Positions 1-7,986 of a stretch of DNA of 36,095 bases are shown in pieces. The stretch's first letter is position 1. Every line of letters begins with the position of its first letter. The notes beneath the pieces were generated by a model. The model did no database searches. It saw nothing but the letters and a program-made list of their open reading frames with translations, and was not told where the DNA came from. Origin of the DNA: Bacteroidota bacterium (lineage in GTDB: Bacteria > Bacteroidota > Bacteroidia > SXHM01); assembly GCA_947478465.1 (NCBI GenBank), contig CANJWH010000031.1, positions 1-36,095 of the forward strand, read 5' to 3'. The translations under genes were made by a program, and so were the position numbers.

Positions 1-81
1 CGGATGAATCATAATCTTATACTGAGAGAAGTGTCCTTCTTCCTCTACTGTATCACTTTCAAACTGTAAATGGAATTGCAT
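1..81 (-). CDS. Partial unknown gene (N-terminus only), end of paa operon
   Basis: An ATG at 81-79 opens a frame that stays open for 27 codons to the window edge, beginning MQFHLQFESD. It starts 1 nt after the thiolase stop codon (TGA at 85-83), so it is very probably the next gene of the same operon. The visible residues match no family I recognise. Missing pathway genes such as paaE, paaZ and paaK could lie further along, but nothing in these 27 residues identifies one of them. Confidence 0.55.
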   Translation of the reverse strand, partial: MQFHLQFESDTVEEEGHFSQYKIMIHP

Positions 82-82
82 A

Positions 83-1285
83 TCAGGCTTTTTCTATGAT
101 TACTGCGTAGCCCTGTCCCACTCCAATGCACATGGTAACAAGTGCGTATTTTTTGTTTGTCAATTGCAACTCAAGTGCCGCAGAATTTAAAATTCGTGCA
201 CCAGTCATCCCAAGCGGATGACCGATTGCAATGGCTCCTCCGTTTGGATTTATGCGTGTATCATCATCTGCCAATCCCCATGAACGGGTGCATGCCAATG
301 ACTGCGCTGCAAAAGCTTCATTCAACTCGATCACATCCATGTCACTCATCTTCAGTCCTGCTTTTTTCAGCGCATTCTCTGCAGCTTGAACAGGGCCAAT
401 TCCCATGATGCGTGGCTCAACACCAACCATTGCACTCGAAACAATTCTTGCTTTCGGTTGAAGATTGTGTTTATTGATTCCATATTCTGAAGCTAATAAA
501 ATTGCTGCTGCACCATCATTCAAACCTGAAGCATTTCCTGCAGTAACTGAACCATCTTTTCTGAAAGAAGGTTTTAGTTTTCCCAGTACTTCTAAAGTTG
601 TGGAAGGTTTTACAAATTCATCTTTGTCAAACTTTACGGTTTCTTTTTTCTGCTGAATTTCAACCGCTACAATTTCTTTTCCCAGCCTCCCGTTCTGCTG
701 CGCAGCAGCAGCTTTCTGTTGTGAGTGCAACGAAAATCTATCCTGATCTTCACGTGATATTCTATGAATATCGTTCAGGTTTTCTGCTGTTTCGCCCATT
801 GCGTCAACACCATATTGTTCTTTCATTTTCGGGTTCACAAAGCGCCAACCGAAACTACTGTCAAACATTTGCGCATCGCGGCCAAATGGTGTTGATGTTT
901 TTGAAATCACCCACGGTCCGCGCGTCATATTTTCCACACCACCTGCAATCATCAAATCCGCATCCCCCACCATGATTGTACGCGCTGCAGAAATTGCTGC
1001 CGATAATCCTGATGCACACAAACGGTTTACCGTTTCGCCCGGAACATTAACAGGGAATCCAGCCAATAATAAGGACATCCGCGCTACGTTGCGATTATCT
1101 TCACCTGCCTGATTGGCGCAACCGAGAATTACATCTGCAATTTCTGAAGGGTCAACTGAAGAATTTCTTTTCATTAATTCTTTCAATACAATTGCTGCCA
1201 AATCATCAGGGCGAACAGTAGATAAACTACCTCCGAAATTTCCAATAGGTGTTCTTATTCCGTCAATTAAATATGCTGTTTTCAT
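83..1285 (-). CDS. paaJ: Acetyl-CoA acyltransferase, 3-oxoadipyl-CoA thiolase type (PaaJ/PcaF)
   Basis: This is a thiolase of 400 residues, the usual length for the family. It carries the nucleophilic Cys90 in VNRLCASGL, the NEAF motif, the GGAIAIGHPLG histidine motif near residue 350 and a C-terminal CIGVGQG cysteine. In the phenylacetate pathway this enzyme cleaves 3-oxo-5,6-dehydrosuberyl-CoA and 3-oxoadipyl-CoA to acetyl-CoA and succinyl-CoA. I chose the ATG at 1285 because MKTAYLIDGIRTPIG matches the family N-terminus. A longer in-frame reading from a TTG at 1327 would run into the upstream ATPase gene and add 14 unrelated residues. The start lies 4 nt after the upstream stop codon, so the gene is co-transcribed. 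A general acetyl-CoA acetyltransferase is the alternative; the operon context favours PaaJ. Confidence 0.88.
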   Translation of the reverse strand: MKTAYLIDGIRTPIGNFGGSLSTVRPDDLAAIVLKELMKRNSSVDPSEIADVILGCANQAGEDNRNVARMSLLLAGFPVNVPGETVNRLCASGLSAAISAARTIMVGDADLMIAGGVENMTRGPWVISKTSTPFGRDAQMFDSSFGWRFVNPKMKEQYGVDAMGETAENLNDIHRISREDQDRFSLHSQQKAAAAQQNGRLGKEIVAVEIQQKKETVKFDKDEFVKPSTTLEVLGKLKPSFRKDGSVTAGNASGLNDGAAAILLASEYGINKHNLQPKARIVSSAMVGVEPRIMGIGPVQAAENALKKAGLKMSDMDVIELNEAFAAQSLACTRSWGLADDDTRINPNGGAIAIGHPLGMTGARILNSAALELQLTNKKYALVTMCIGVGQGYAVIIEKA

Positions 1286-1289
1286 ATTG

Positions 1290-2834
1290 TTAAAATAGGC
1301 TTCTTTTTCGTGTGGAAGGTTTTCCAATCAAAACTCCAATTAATCCGCGGGTAACTTCGCGAAAAAGAGTTTTTGCTAACGGATTGCTTGATATCTGTTC
1401 TATCACTGATTTTTCTTGCTTCACCGATGTGCGCTGAACAGGTTGTTGAACTTGTTTTGGTTGCTCGATTTCAGGTTCAGGCTGCTTCTGAATTTTATTG
1501 CTCAGCATTTCGTATGCACTCACTCTATCTATCACTTGATTGTATTTTGCTGCAATTTGTGAGCGTTGAATTTGTTCATCCTGTTCAGCAAGTGTTAAGA
1601 TATCCATACGCGAAGAAGGGGCACACATCAATGTATGTGCAAGCGGAGTTGGCGCTCCATTTTCACCCAGAACAGTTACCAATGCCTCACCAATGCCTAA
1701 TTCAGTTAACAATGTTTCCACTTTGTAATAATCAGTAAGCGGATAATTTTGAGCAACAAGATTTATTGCCTTTCTGTCTTTTGCGGTGAATGCTCGCAAC
1801 GCATGCTGTATCTTCAATCCAAGCTGTCCGAGAATTTGTTCAGGAATATCATCAGGCGATTGTGTGCAGAAATAAATTCCAACTCCTTTTGAGCGAATCA
1901 GTTTGATAATAGTTTCAATCTGTTCCAGCAAAGCCTTTGAAGCTTCACGGAATATCAAGTGTGCTTCATCAATAAAGATAACAAGTTTGGGTAATCCTTT
2001 GTCACCGCTTTCCGGAAATTTTTCATAAACCTCTGCAAGCAAACACAACATAAATGTTGAAAATAATTTCGGCTTGCTTTGAATATCACATAAGCGCATA
2101 ATATTGATGTAGCCCTTTCCATCAGCTGTTTTTCGAATGAGATCTTCTACCTCAAATGAAACTTCACCGAAAAATTTATCCGCGCCTTGTTCTTCCAGTT
2201 CAACGAGCTTACGCATAATCACACCTGCCGAAGCTGTGCTTACTAATCCGTAATCCTTTATTTCATCCTTTCCTTCTGTTGTCAGGTGCTGTAGCACTTT
2301 CCTGAAATCTTTGATATCTAGTAATGGAAGATTTTTATCATCGCAGTATTTGAAAATCAGCGAAACAACTCCTGCCTGATTATCATTAAGCTCAAGCATT
2401 TTTGAGAAAAGCACCGGACCAAATTCCGAAACAGTTGCCCGCATTCTGGCTCCTTTCTCATTAGAAATAGTAAGCAGTTCAACCGGAAAATTTGCCGGTT
2501 TCCATTCTTTACCAATTATACGGTGACGCTCTGTCAATTTTTGGTTTTCAGAACCAGCTTTTGCAATTCCGCTTACATCACCTTTGATGTCCATCATCAA
2601 AACACCAACTCCATTTTCAGATAAACTTTCTGCAAAATATTGCAGCGTTTTTGTTTTCCCTGTTCCGGTGGCTCCTGCAATCAAACCATGTCTGTTGATG
2701 GTAGAGAGTGGAAGTTTTACCTGTGCTTTATCAAGTGGTTTTTTGTCCAAGACAGCAGCACCTAAAATAATATTGGCTCCAGAAAAATTATATCCGTTAG
2801 TTATCGTGTTTTTAAAATTTTCTTCTCTCTCCAT
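1290..2834 (-). CDS. HerA-like (DUF853/YjgR family) P-loop ATPase
   Basis: This 514-residue protein belongs to the DUF853 branch of the HerA/FtsK ATPases, comparable in length to E. coli YjgR. The Walker A motif GATGTGKT is at residues 54-61 and the Walker B motif LVIFIDEAH ends at residue 292. A polar, Gln/Pro-rich segment at about 440-485 precedes a basic C-terminus (RKRSLF). HerA relatives are hexameric DNA-translocating or helicase-like motors, but the biological role of the DUF853 branch is not established. It lies inside the paa operon, 5 nt after paaI and 4 nt before the thiolase start. Its presence there is not explained by phenylacetate chemistry. The family call is sure; the function is open. 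Confidence 0.88.
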   Translation of the reverse strand: MEREENFKNTITNGYNFSGANIILGAAVLDKKPLDKAQVKLPLSTINRHGLIAGATGTGKTKTLQYFAESLSENGVGVLMMDIKGDVSGIAKAGSENQKLTERHRIIGKEWKPANFPVELLTISNEKGARMRATVSEFGPVLFSKMLELNDNQAGVVSLIFKYCDDKNLPLLDIKDFRKVLQHLTTEGKDEIKDYGLVSTASAGVIMRKLVELEEQGADKFFGEVSFEVEDLIRKTADGKGYINIMRLCDIQSKPKLFSTFMLCLLAEVYEKFPESGDKGLPKLVIFIDEAHLIFREASKALLEQIETIIKLIRSKGVGIYFCTQSPDDIPEQILGQLGLKIQHALRAFTAKDRKAINLVAQNYPLTDYYKVETLLTELGIGEALVTVLGENGAPTPLAHTLMCAPSSRMDILTLAEQDEQIQRSQIAAKYNQVIDRVSAYEMLSNKIQKQPEPEIEQPKQVQQPVQRTSVKQEKSVIEQISSNPLAKTLFREVTRGLIGVLIGKPSTRKRSLF

Positions 2835-2839
2835 TTTAT

Positions 2840-3268
2840 TTATTTTTCATTTGAAAACCATTCTTTTGAGGTCCGGTAAACCGTTCCTTTAAAGAAGGCT
2901 ACATTTTCGTTTTTTTGATTTTTAACTTCTATCAGATATGTTCCTGTTTTGTTTGTCAGCGCAAGTTCTTTTGCTTCGCAGGTAAGCATATCGCCTTCTT
3001 TTACTGCTACCGGAAATGAAATGGAACAATCCAAAGCAACACTCAGTTTGCCGTAAGAATTAGATGCAAAAGCTAGAGCGCTGTCAGCAAATGAAAATGC
3101 AATTCCTCCATGGGCAATTCCAAAACCGTTTAGCATTTCGTTGCGGACTTTCATGCGCAAAATACAATGTCCCTGTTCAATAAGAACACGTTCGATGCCC
3201 AGCCAGTTGCTGAAGCGGTCCTCATCAAACATTTTATTTACTACCCTTTCTGCCTGATTTTTTTCCAT
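2840..3268 (-). CDS. paaI: PaaI-family hotdog acyl-CoA thioesterase
   Basis: This is a 142-residue single hotdog domain. The signature LNGFGIAHGGIAFSFADSA holds the HGG motif at 53-55 and the catalytic Asp at 62, as in PaaI, followed by the AFASNS segment. PaaI hydrolyses phenylacetyl-CoA and ring-hydroxylated CoA esters, rescuing CoA when intermediates stall. The start overlaps the end of ogt by 35 nt. The ATG at 3268 is kept because the first residues (RVVNKMFDEDRFSNWLG) resemble the usual PaaI N-terminus, although an internal ATG at 3232 exists. Translation is likely coupled to ogt. Confidence 0.93.
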   Translation of the reverse strand: MEKNQAERVVNKMFDEDRFSNWLGIERVLIEQGHCILRMKVRNEMLNGFGIAHGGIAFSFADSALAFASNSYGKLSVALDCSISFPVAVKEGDMLTCEAKELALTNKTGTYLIEVKNQKNENVAFFKGTVYRTSKEWFSNEK

Positions 3269-3764
3269 CTTCTTTAAACTTAAATAATTTAGGCTCTACT
3301 GCTTCTTTTTCAAATTCAAGCAGCCATCTTTTATTCTCAATTCCTCCTGAGTAGCCTGTTAAGCTTCCATTACTTCCTATTAATCTGTGGCATGGAATAA
3401 TTATTGGAATATTGTTTTTTCCTGAAGCATTACCAACTGCTCTCGACAATGTTCTGTTCTTAATCTTCCTTGCCATATTGAGATACGACACCGTCATGCC
3501 GTATGGAATTTTCTTAAGTTCACTCCACACGCGATTCTGCAATTCAGTTCCTTCCTGATCCAGAATAAGGTTAAAGTCATATCGTTCGCGATTAAAATAT
3601 TCCATCAGTTGTTTTAGGCAATCTTTTATTACTCCGTTTATTTTTTCTTTTTCTTCTTTGTTTTCTACAAAGTGAAGCCCTGTAATTGCCGTTTCATTTG
3701 CAGTTATAGCAAGCAATCCCAAAGGAGATTTATAGTAAGCCCGATATGTAACTTGATTTTCCAA
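3234..3764 (-). CDS. ogt: Methylated-DNA--protein-cysteine methyltransferase (Ogt type), TTG start
   Basis: This suicide DNA-repair protein of 176 residues transfers alkyl groups from O6-alkylguanine in DNA to its own cysteine. The active-site motif PCHR is at 124-127 (Cys125), preceded by GNASGKNNIP and followed by GYSGG, as the family requires. The N-terminus YKSPLGLL matches Ogt/MGMT relatives. The C-terminus has an extra basic tail (KKSGRKGSK). The only start codon before the conserved domain is a TTG that directly follows the paaH stop codon with no gap and in the same frame. The gene overlaps paaI by 35 nt. It is thus wedged between pathway genes and must share their transcript. A protective role against electrophilic pathway intermediates is an inference. 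Confidence 0.92.
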   Translation of the reverse strand: MENQVTYRAYYKSPLGLLAITANETAITGLHFVENKEEKEKINGVIKDCLKQLMEYFNRERYDFNLILDQEGTELQNRVWSELKKIPYGMTVSYLNMARKIKNRTLSRAVGNASGKNNIPIIIPCHRLIGSNGSLTGYSGGIENKRWLLEFEKEAVEPKLFKFKEDGKKSGRKGSK

Positions 3765-4925
3765 TTAAGAAAAAAACTTCTTATTTTCTTTTACCATTTT
3801 TTTCAAAAGAACAGATGCACGGTAACGGTCCTCACCATATTCGTCCTGCAACGCTGTCAATGTTTTCAAAATATTCTGTAAACCAATTTCATCTCCCCAT
3901 TTCAATAAACCCTTGGGGTAATTTACTCCCTTTGTCATTGCTAGATCTAAATCTTCTTTCGAAGCAACATTTAAATATAATGCATCAATTGCTTCGTTAA
4001 TCAGCATTGCAATAACACGATTGAAAATCTGTTTACCAAGTTCCTCGTTTTTTTGCGGCTCAGGATTTTCTGCTCCTTCAGAATAATCGTAATAACCTTT
4101 GCCTGTTTTTCTTCCAAAATATTTTGCTTCAAACAATCTCTTTTGAGTAAATGAAGGCTTGAACTTTTGTTCATAAAAAAACTGCTCCCAAACAGTTTCA
4201 GTTACTTTGTAATTAATATCGTTGCCGATGAAATCCATCAGTTCAAAAGGGCCCATTTTAAAACCGCCAAACTCTTTCAAAGCCCAGTCAATATTGACGT
4301 AATCAGCAATTCCTTCTTCTGCAATGCGAATAGATTCTCCATAGTAAGAACGAGCCACTCGATTAACAATAAAGCCCGGTGTATCTTTTGCCAGCACAGT
4401 AATTTTCCCCCAACTGTCGATTAATTTTCTGGAAATTTCAACTGCATTTTTATCAGTAGAAATACCGGGAATAATTTCTACCAAAGGCATCAATGGAGCA
4501 GGATTAAAAAAATGAATTCCCAGAACGCGATTTGTTTTTTTGCAGGCTGATGCAATGGAAGTAATGGATAGTGATGAAGTATTAGAAGCTATGATGCAAT
4601 CCTCTTTGACTATATCTTCCAGTTCAGAAAATAATTTCTGTTTTACTTCCAGATTTTCTATTACTGCTTCAATCACTAAACCACAATCAGCAAATGATTT
4701 TAAATCGTCAGCATAAGTTATGAGTGAAAAAATTGCACTTGCTTTTTGTTCTGATATTTTTTGTTTCTCTACTAATTTTTTCAGCGTTGTGTCAAGTGCT
4801 GATTTTGATTTTTCTAAAGCAGATTTATTTGTGTCGTAAATAATAACAGCATGGCCTGCAGTTGCACCCACCTGCGCAATTCCACTGCCCATTGCTCCTG
4901 AGCCTATAACTCCGACTTTAATCAT
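3765..4925 (-). CDS. paaH: 3-hydroxyacyl-CoA dehydrogenase (PaaH type)
   Basis: This is an NAD-dependent 3-hydroxyacyl-CoA dehydrogenase of 386 residues. The Rossmann motif GSGAMGSG is at 8-15. The signature GIHFFNPAPLMPLVE carries the catalytic pair His138 and Glu150. Two C-terminal 3HCDH helical domains follow; the first starts at DTPGFIVNRV and the second ends in the VNYPKGLLKWGDEIG segment. It is shorter than E. coli PaaH (475 residues). In this pathway it oxidises 3-hydroxyadipyl-CoA to 3-oxoadipyl-CoA, feeding the thiolase. Its ATG overlaps the paaG stop in an ATGA arrangement, indicating coupled translation. A general beta-oxidation enzyme is possible, but context argues for PaaH. Confidence 0.92.
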   Translation of the reverse strand: MIKVGVIGSGAMGSGIAQVGATAGHAVIIYDTNKSALEKSKSALDTTLKKLVEKQKISEQKASAIFSLITYADDLKSFADCGLVIEAVIENLEVKQKLFSELEDIVKEDCIIASNTSSLSITSIASACKKTNRVLGIHFFNPAPLMPLVEIIPGISTDKNAVEISRKLIDSWGKITVLAKDTPGFIVNRVARSYYGESIRIAEEGIADYVNIDWALKEFGGFKMGPFELMDFIGNDINYKVTETVWEQFFYEQKFKPSFTQKRLFEAKYFGRKTGKGYYDYSEGAENPEPQKNEELGKQIFNRVIAMLINEAIDALYLNVASKEDLDLAMTKGVNYPKGLLKWGDEIGLQNILKTLTALQDEYGEDRYRASVLLKKMVKENKKFFS

Positions 4926-5707
4926 TCGCCTTTAAATACAGGTTTTCTTTTCTCTAAAAATGCATTTACACCTTCTTTATAATCTGAAGTTTTTCCAGCT
5001 GCAGTTTGCATGTCTCGTTCTAAATCCAATTGTGTATCTAAATCATTTGATAAAGATTCATTGAGCATCAGTTTAATATAGGCTAATGCTTTTGTAGGCA
5101 TTCCCGCCAATGTTTTTGCTGCAGCAAATGATTCTTCGGCCAATTTATCATCTGCACACACTTTGTAAACCATTCCCATCTGTAAAGCTTGTTCTGCAGG
5201 AACTTTTTCTGCAAGCATCATCAATGCTGAAGCCTTTTGAAAACCAACCAAACGAGGAAGAAAAAAACTTCCCCCGCTGTCGGGTACCAAACCAATTTTG
5301 CTGAATGCCTGCAAAAAAGATGATGATGCAGCTGCATACGTAACATCACATGCAAATGCAAGACTGGCACCTGCTCCTGCAGCAACTCCATTCACTGCAC
5401 AAATCACAGGTTTTTCAAGATTGCGAATAGCACGAATAATTGGATTATAAACTTCTTCTACCGAATCACCAAGATCGCGGTCTCCTGTTTTTCCCATTTC
5501 AATTGCTTCGGATAAATCCTGTCCTGCACAGAAAGCACGTCCTGAGCCGGTGAGAAAAACGGCACGAATAGTTTTGTCGTTTGCACAAGTGTTTAATACA
5601 TCCTGAAACTCCTTTGCTAACTGTCGATTAAAACTGTTCAATACATCAGGACGGTTGAGTGTAATTTTTGCAACCGAATCCTGAATTTCAAAAATGATTG
5701 TTTCCAT
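4922..5707 (-). CDS. paaG: 1,2-epoxyphenylacetyl-CoA isomerase (PaaG), crotonase family
   Basis: This is a 261-residue crotonase-fold enzyme, the same size as known PaaG. The two oxyanion-hole segments are AFCAGQDLS (58-66) and NGVAAGAGASLAFACD (106-121). The segment FSKIGLVPDSGGSFFLPRLVG is typical of PaaG, with the conserved Asp143 in VPDSGG that shifts the double bond. PaaG converts the ring epoxide to the oxepin-CoA, the step before ring cleavage. It lies 45 nt after paaD and overlaps paaH by 4 nt. An ordinary enoyl-CoA hydratase would carry glutamates at the catalytic positions, so PaaG is the better call. Confidence 0.92.
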   Translation of the reverse strand: METIIFEIQDSVAKITLNRPDVLNSFNRQLAKEFQDVLNTCANDKTIRAVFLTGSGRAFCAGQDLSEAIEMGKTGDRDLGDSVEEVYNPIIRAIRNLEKPVICAVNGVAAGAGASLAFACDVTYAAASSSFLQAFSKIGLVPDSGGSFFLPRLVGFQKASALMMLAEKVPAEQALQMGMVYKVCADDKLAEESFAAAKTLAGMPTKALAYIKLMLNESLSNDLDTQLDLERDMQTAAGKTSDYKEGVNAFLEKRKPVFKGE

Positions 5708-5752
5708 AGTTCATATGATAAGGTTTCAAATGTAGGAAAAAGGACAGTTCTT

Positions 5753-6235
5753 TTAATGACACTTAAAAAGGTCAAATGGCTCTAAACAATCTTTGCATTT
5801 ATATAAAGCTTTGCAGGCAGTAGAACCAAACTGACTAACCAGTTCTGTGTTTTCAGAACTGCAGCGAGGGCATTTCACTGTTTTTTGAATTCCGGTTAAA
5901 ACTGATTTGTCGGAAGTGGTTTTGTCAGGCGGAGAAATGCCATATTTTCTCAATTTTTCTTTTGCAATTTCAGTCAGCCAATCTGTTGTCCAGGCAGGCG
6001 AAAAAACGGATTTCACTTTCACTTTTTCTATTCCGTTTTCTTTAAGTAAAGCAACAATATCCTGCTCAATTGCTTTCATCGCAGGGCAGCCTGAATATGT
6101 TGGTGTAATTGTAATTACACATTCGTCATTTATAAAATTAACATCTCGCAAAATCCCTAATTCTTCAATTGAAATAACAGGAATTTCCGGGTCAGGAATT
6201 TGCGATAATAATGTTCTGACTTCTTTAGTTGTCAT
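5753..6235 (-). CDS. paaD: Phenylacetyl-CoA epoxidase accessory protein PaaD (MIP18 family)
   Basis: This is a 160-residue two-part protein. The N-terminal MIP18/DUF59 domain contains the DPEIP motif at 15-19 and the YSGCPAM segment. A C-terminal cysteine-rich zinc-ribbon-like part contains CPRC and CKDC pairs and ends in DLFKCH. This layout is diagnostic for PaaD, thought to help assemble the iron-sulfur or di-iron centre of the PaaABCE monooxygenase. It overlaps the upstream flavoprotein gene by 11 nt. In other bacteria paaD usually directly follows paaC; here the flavoprotein gene separates them. Confidence 0.95.
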   Translation of the reverse strand: MTTKEVRTLLSQIPDPEIPVISIEELGILRDVNFINDECVITITPTYSGCPAMKAIEQDIVALLKENGIEKVKVKSVFSPAWTTDWLTEIAKEKLRKYGISPPDKTTSDKSVLTGIQKTVKCPRCSSENTELVSQFGSTACKALYKCKDCLEPFDLFKCH

Positions 6236-7949
6236 TTTTAATTTCTTCTACTGTTGCTCTTGCAGTCAACTTTTCAGCCGGTGTAAGATTTTGCTTCCAC
6301 GAATTATCATAGGGTTTAAAAACTCCTGCTTTCCGGATTTCATCAATTCCGATTTCACTGTCCATGTACTTAGCCATCAATTTAAAAGCAGCTTTGTTTT
6401 CTTTTCGTAAAACCAACAAGGCAGCATTAGCGCCCGAGCGTACAGCAATGGGAACTCCACCTCCTAATTCAGCCCAGTGTCCGCTCAAAATCAAATTCTC
6501 AACCGGTGTTTGATAATGTGCAACTTTTGCCTGCATGTTCTCGCGTCCGGGACGTGCACCCATCATTGTTCCGTTTTTATTTCCGGTATAACGATAGTGT
6601 GTTACAGGTGTCGCAACTTCATAAAATAAAATGTGTTTTTTTAACTCAATTCCCAATTTACTTTCAACTCGCTTTATTAATTTTTCTGCTACTTCATTTT
6701 TCAGCTTCACATATTCTTCACCGCGGATAATATTTCCTTTTTCATCTTTATCTGTTCGCCAGTTATTCATATAATCCATCGTTGCTTCAGTGTATAGAGT
6801 TAGCGTTCCTTTGCCTTCAGGAGCCATAGATTTATCTCGCTGAGAAGGTGCAAGAATACTTATACCGCATTTCTCAGGATCGCCACTGCCATGCTCTTCA
6901 CGTTTACCTTCCAGTGAAATGTAAATCATCTCTTCATTGAAGCCCAAATCTTCAGCAGGACAATCCAGCGCAATGGAAACAGTAACCGAAGAACTATACA
7001 ATTTTGCCTGCCTCAATTTCGTTTTCATTTTTTCAGGAATGATACTTTCGGGCAACATCTTTTCATATAAAGTTTCAATATCAGAGGCAGCTAAAACATA
7101 GTTACTGTTAACCGTATATTCCTTTCCGCGACATTCAAAATTTACACCAACAGCTTTATTGCCTTCCACCAGAATTTTGTTCACCTTACTTCGGTAGTAA
7201 ATTTCATTTTTATAATAATTAATCACGTATTCCAGCCACTCAGGAAACACCTGGCTGCCACCTTTGGGAGGACTTTGATAATCTCCGTAATAGGCCCAGC
7301 CAATGGGAACTAAACACGATAATAACTCAGACTCGGAACAAAATATTTCCTGAAGTTTAGGGTCTTTGAAATATTTACTCAATCCTTTTTTCATTCCCTT
7401 TTCACCACTATATCGGATGAACGGAATAAACGGCATTGCAAAGTTTAGCAGTTTAAATTTAAAGCGCATTGATTCAAAAAATGTCATGCTCTCTTCTGAT
7501 CGAAAAACATTACTGAAATTGTCAAAAGATTTTCCGATTTTTTTTGCTGCTTTGAAAAAACGTTCAATGCCTTCTTTATTGTTTGGAAATTTTGCAATAA
7601 GTTCATTTTTCCATTCATCAGGATTGTTGGTGAGTGTGTAATCAAAACCATGACCTTTAACCCTTCGGATGCGCTTTTGCGCTACAGGTCGCGGATAATC
7701 ATTCCCGAGAATATCAAAAACTTTACTCACCAAACCTTGTGGTCCGCATTGATTGAGCCAGTGAATGGCGGTGTCAAACCTGAAATCTTTTCTTCGGAAC
7801 CCGGCAAGATATCCTCCGGGATGGTCTGCCATTTCCAGTACACAAACAGAAAACCCAGCTTTGCTAAGCAGCGCAGCAGATGTAAGTCCACCCATTCCTG
7901 CACCAATAACAACTATATCATAGTGCGGTTTTAATTCAATTTTTTGCAT
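6225..7949 (-). CDS. FAD-dependent phytoene-desaturase/RetSat-like oxidoreductase
   Basis: This 574-residue flavoprotein has the dinucleotide-binding motif VIGAGMGGLTSAALL (GxGxxG at 16-21) and the ribose-binding acidic residue in CVLEMADHPGGYLAGF. That is typical of the CrtI/all-trans-retinol 13,14-reductase superfamily, which desaturates, saturates or isomerises polyenes and other hydrophobic substrates. The C-terminal FAD motif is in LSGHWAELGGGVPIAVRSG. It lies 37 nt after paaC and overlaps paaD by 11 nt, so it is an integral part of the paa transcript. No such enzyme is part of the standard pathway and no carotenoid genes lie nearby. A link to paa chemistry is an inference; it might process a pathway shunt product or simply be co-regulated. 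Confidence 0.88.
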   Translation of the reverse strand: MQKIELKPHYDIVVIGAGMGGLTSAALLSKAGFSVCVLEMADHPGGYLAGFRRKDFRFDTAIHWLNQCGPQGLVSKVFDILGNDYPRPVAQKRIRRVKGHGFDYTLTNNPDEWKNELIAKFPNNKEGIERFFKAAKKIGKSFDNFSNVFRSEESMTFFESMRFKFKLLNFAMPFIPFIRYSGEKGMKKGLSKYFKDPKLQEIFCSESELLSCLVPIGWAYYGDYQSPPKGGSQVFPEWLEYVINYYKNEIYYRSKVNKILVEGNKAVGVNFECRGKEYTVNSNYVLAASDIETLYEKMLPESIIPEKMKTKLRQAKLYSSSVTVSIALDCPAEDLGFNEEMIYISLEGKREEHGSGDPEKCGISILAPSQRDKSMAPEGKGTLTLYTEATMDYMNNWRTDKDEKGNIIRGEEYVKLKNEVAEKLIKRVESKLGIELKKHILFYEVATPVTHYRYTGNKNGTMMGARPGRENMQAKVAHYQTPVENLILSGHWAELGGGVPIAVRSGANAALLVLRKENKAAFKLMAKYMDSEIGIDEIRKAGVFKPYDNSWKQNLTPAEKLTARATVEEIKNDN

Positions 7950-7986
7950 AACAGGAAACGGATTCTACCCTTAATTCAGGGTAAAA

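Noticed and set aside
465..975. Plus-strand frames opposite the thiolase gene.
   Set aside because: They are antisense shadows without domains, and the minus-strand gene is a clear thiolase.
1286..1327. Longer thiolase beginning at the TTG at 1327.
   Set aside because: It would overlap the ATPase gene by 38 nt, and the ATG at 1285 matches the family N-terminus.
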